Assembly (NCBI GenBank): GCA_034002405.1
Contig: JAVFAS010000069.1
Span: forward strand, 1 to 16,186
Origin: SZUA-365 sp034002405
GTDB taxonomy: Bacteria; Bacteroidota; Ignavibacteria; SZUA-365
Length of the DNA stretch: 16,186 bases
Direction of reading: 5' to 3'
A program made the position numbers and the translations under genes. Numbering within the stretch: the first letter of the stretch is position 1; each line of letters starts with the position of its first letter. A model generated the notes under the pieces. The model was not told the origin of the DNA and made no database searches. It saw only the letters and a list, made by a program, of their open reading frames with translations. Of the stretch, positions 14,465-16,186 are shown piece by piece.

Positions 14465-16186
14465 ATGGCCAAAGCATCGCCGAAAGCGGCGGAGAACGGC
14501 ACGACGGAAGCACCCGCTCCCGCCGCCACGGTGAGGAATCCGTTCGCGCTCACCATTCCGAAAAACAACCCCTTTTCTCCTGACGAGCTGAAGCAGATCC
14601 TGCGCGCCATGATGACCGCGCGGCGTCTGGACGCGAAGATGCTCACGCTGCTCAAGCAGGGAAAAAGCTTTTTCCACATCGGCGGTTCCGGACACGAAGC
14701 CGCGCAGATCGCGGCCGCGAAGGCGGTGGTGCCGGGGAAGGATTGGTCCTATCCCTACTACCGCGATCTGTCCTACATGATGGGCATGGGGATGGATGCG
14801 GTGGGCATCATGACGAACTTTCTCGCGCGTGCCGATGACGTCAATTCCGGCGGCCGGCAGATGCCGCAGCATTACGGCATGAAATCGGCCCGTGTGGTCT
14901 CGCAGTCCTCCCCCACCGGCACGCAGTATCTCCAGGCCGTGGGCACGGCAAAAGGCGCGAAGCTCGAGGGGACCGACGAGGTTGTCTATGTGTCGTCCGG
15001 CGAAGGCACCACCAGCCAGGGAGATTTTCACGAAGCGCTCAACTGGGCCAGCCGCGCCAAGCTGCCGGTGATTTTCTGCGTGCAGGACAATAAATACGCG
15101 ATCTCGGTGCATCTCTCGCAGCAGACCGGCGGGTCGGTGTACGACATGGTGGCCGGGTATGTGAACCTCGACCGCATCGAGGTCGACGGCACGAATTTCT
15201 TCGAGACCTACGAGGCCTTCCGCAAGGCCGTCGCACGCGCGCGCCGCGGGGATGGTCCGACCGTCGTGGTCACCGACGTCGTGCGCCTGCTCGCGCATTC
15301 CTCCTCCGACGATCAAACGAAGTATCGCAGCAAGGAAGAGCTCGAACGCGACCGGCAGCGTGACCCGATTCACCGCATGAAGGATGCCCTGATCGAGGCG
15401 GGCATGCTGACCGAGGAGGAATTCGCAACGATGGAGCAGTCCGTCACGGACGAGGTCAACGAGGCCACCGACATCGCCGAGGCGAAGCCCCTGCCCGATG
15501 CGTCGACAGCGATGGACTACATCTATTCGCCGAAGGAACTCGGGCTGCGCTACGAACACAACACACCCGCGGGCAACAAGACGGTGATCGTCGACGCGAT
15601 CAATCACGCGCTGCACGAGGAGATGGAGCGGAACGAGCGGATGATCGTCTACGGCCAGGATGTGCAGGACGGAAAAGGTGGTGTGTTCACCGCCACGAAG
15701 GGACTGTCCACCACATTCGGTCTCAACCGCTGCTTCAATTCCCCGCTCGCCGAGTCGAGCATCGTGGGCACGGCGGTGGGACTCGCGGTGCGCGGCTTCA
15801 AGCCGGTTGTTGAAATCCAGTTCGGCGATTATATCTGGACCGCGATGATGCACATCCGCAACGAGGTGTCCTCGATGCGCTATCGCTCCAACAACGAATT
15901 CTCCGCCCCCATCGTGCTGCGCGTCCCCGTCGGCGGCTACATCCATGGTGCGCTCTGTCACAGTCAGAACATCGACGGGTACTTCACGCATATTCCGGGT
16001 CTGTATGTCGTGTATCCCTCCACCGCGGCGGACGCCAAAGGCCTGCTGAAAACCGCCTGCCGCATGGACGACCCGGTGATGTTCCTCGAGCACAAGGGCA
16101 TGTACCGCCAGGGCTACGCCGCCTCGCTTGAACCGGACGAGGAGTATCTGATTCCCTTCGGGAAAGCGGCCGTGCGCCGTGAGGGC
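14465..16186 (+). CDS. Fused alpha-beta 2-oxoacid dehydrogenase E1 (branched-chain type), 3' end outside window
   Basis: TPP-dependent decarboxylating component of a 2-oxoacid dehydrogenase complex, most like branched-chain 2-oxoisovalerate or a related 2-oxoacid. The 574 visible residues hold both E1 subunits in one chain. The alpha part (about 40-340) has FFHIGGSGHEAAQ (69-81) and the TPP/Mg2+ motif GEGTTSQGDFHEALNWA to DNKYAIS (179-214), plus the loop HSSSDDQTKYR. The beta part (about 370 onward) has YGQDVQDGKGGVF (396-408), LAESSIVG with probable catalytic Glu430, and GALCHSQN (495-502). The motif starts GEG, where GDG is commoner. About 100 residues of the beta C-terminal domain are missing at the edge. 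A 40-residue Ala/Pro-rich N-terminus precedes the fold. The substrate cannot be fixed from sequence alone. Confidence 0.9.
   Translation, partial: MAKASPKAAENGTTEAPAPAATVRNPFALTIPKNNPFSPDELKQILRAMMTARRLDAKMLTLLKQGKSFFHIGGSGHEAAQIAAAKAVVPGKDWSYPYYRDLSYMMGMGMDAVGIMTNFLARADDVNSGGRQMPQHYGMKSARVVSQSSPTGTQYLQAVGTAKGAKLEGTDEVVYVSSGEGTTSQGDFHEALNWASRAKLPVIFCVQDNKYAISVHLSQQTGGSVYDMVAGYVNLDRIEVDGTNFFETYEAFRKAVARARRGDGPTVVVTDVVRLLAHSSSDDQTKYRSKEELERDRQRDPIHRMKDALIEAGMLTEEEFATMEQSVTDEVNEATDIAEAKPLPDASTAMDYIYSPKELGLRYEHNTPAGNKTVIVDAINHALHEEMERNERMIVYGQDVQDGKGGVFTATKGLSTTFGLNRCFNSPLAESSIVGTAVGLAVRGFKPVVEIQFGDYIWTAMMHIRNEVSSMRYRSNNEFSAPIVLRVPVGGYIHGALCHSQNIDGYFTHIPGLYVVYPSTAADAKGLLKTACRMDDPVMFLEHKGMYRQGYAASLEPDEEYLIPFGKAAVRREG

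Noticed and set aside
14417..16093. Minus-strand open frame of 558 codons opposite the E1 gene
   Set aside because: The plus-strand frame has clear TPP and E1-beta motifs; the minus frame has none.

Overview
The window is GC-rich chromosomal sequence carrying bacterial housekeeping genes. The content points to the Bacteroidota/Chlorobiota/Ignavibacteria side of the FCB group. The clues are the gene order yicC-gmk-rpoZ-coaBC, a DUF5683-like protein beside a small BamA-like protein, a histidine kinase with an HQLGTP-type H-box, CoaBC with PAMD and LASG motifs, and a fused alpha-beta 2-oxoacid dehydrogenase E1. This placement is inference from gene content; no marker was compared against a database.

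Layout. Positions 1-7785 hold eight genes on the minus strand, read from right to left: yicC (RNase-like), gmk, rpoZ, coaBC, udg (family 4 uracil-DNA glycosylase), dnaB, a DUF5683-like secreted or membrane protein, and a BamA/Omp85-like outer membrane protein that runs off the left edge. Most gaps are 6-67 bases, so it reads as one or a few operons. The 87-base gap between coaBC and udg is almost entirely an 11-unit heptanucleotide array. A 147-base divergent region separates yicC from a sensor histidine kinase on the plus strand (7933-9117). After it comes a scaffold gap of exactly 100 N (9144-9243), then ade (adenine deaminase), a small GxxExxY-family gene, mutS, and the start of a fused TPP-dependent E1 dehydrogenase that runs off the right edge.

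The most unusual part is around mutS. The GxxExxY gene between ade and mutS is enclosed by imperfect inverted repeats of about 41 bp (11087-11127 and 11581-11621). They are built from ACGCGAAA-like words, and the right arm ends 8 bp before the mutS start codon. At its other end, mutS runs into a second heptanucleotide array (13 units, 14225-14315), which supplies its last five codons and its stop. That array shares its unit with the one upstream of udg. So two kinds of dispersed repeat appear to have inserted directly against housekeeping genes, and the GxxExxY cassette looks like a small mobile or formerly mobile unit. No tRNA, rRNA, CRISPR array, transposase or phage gene was seen.
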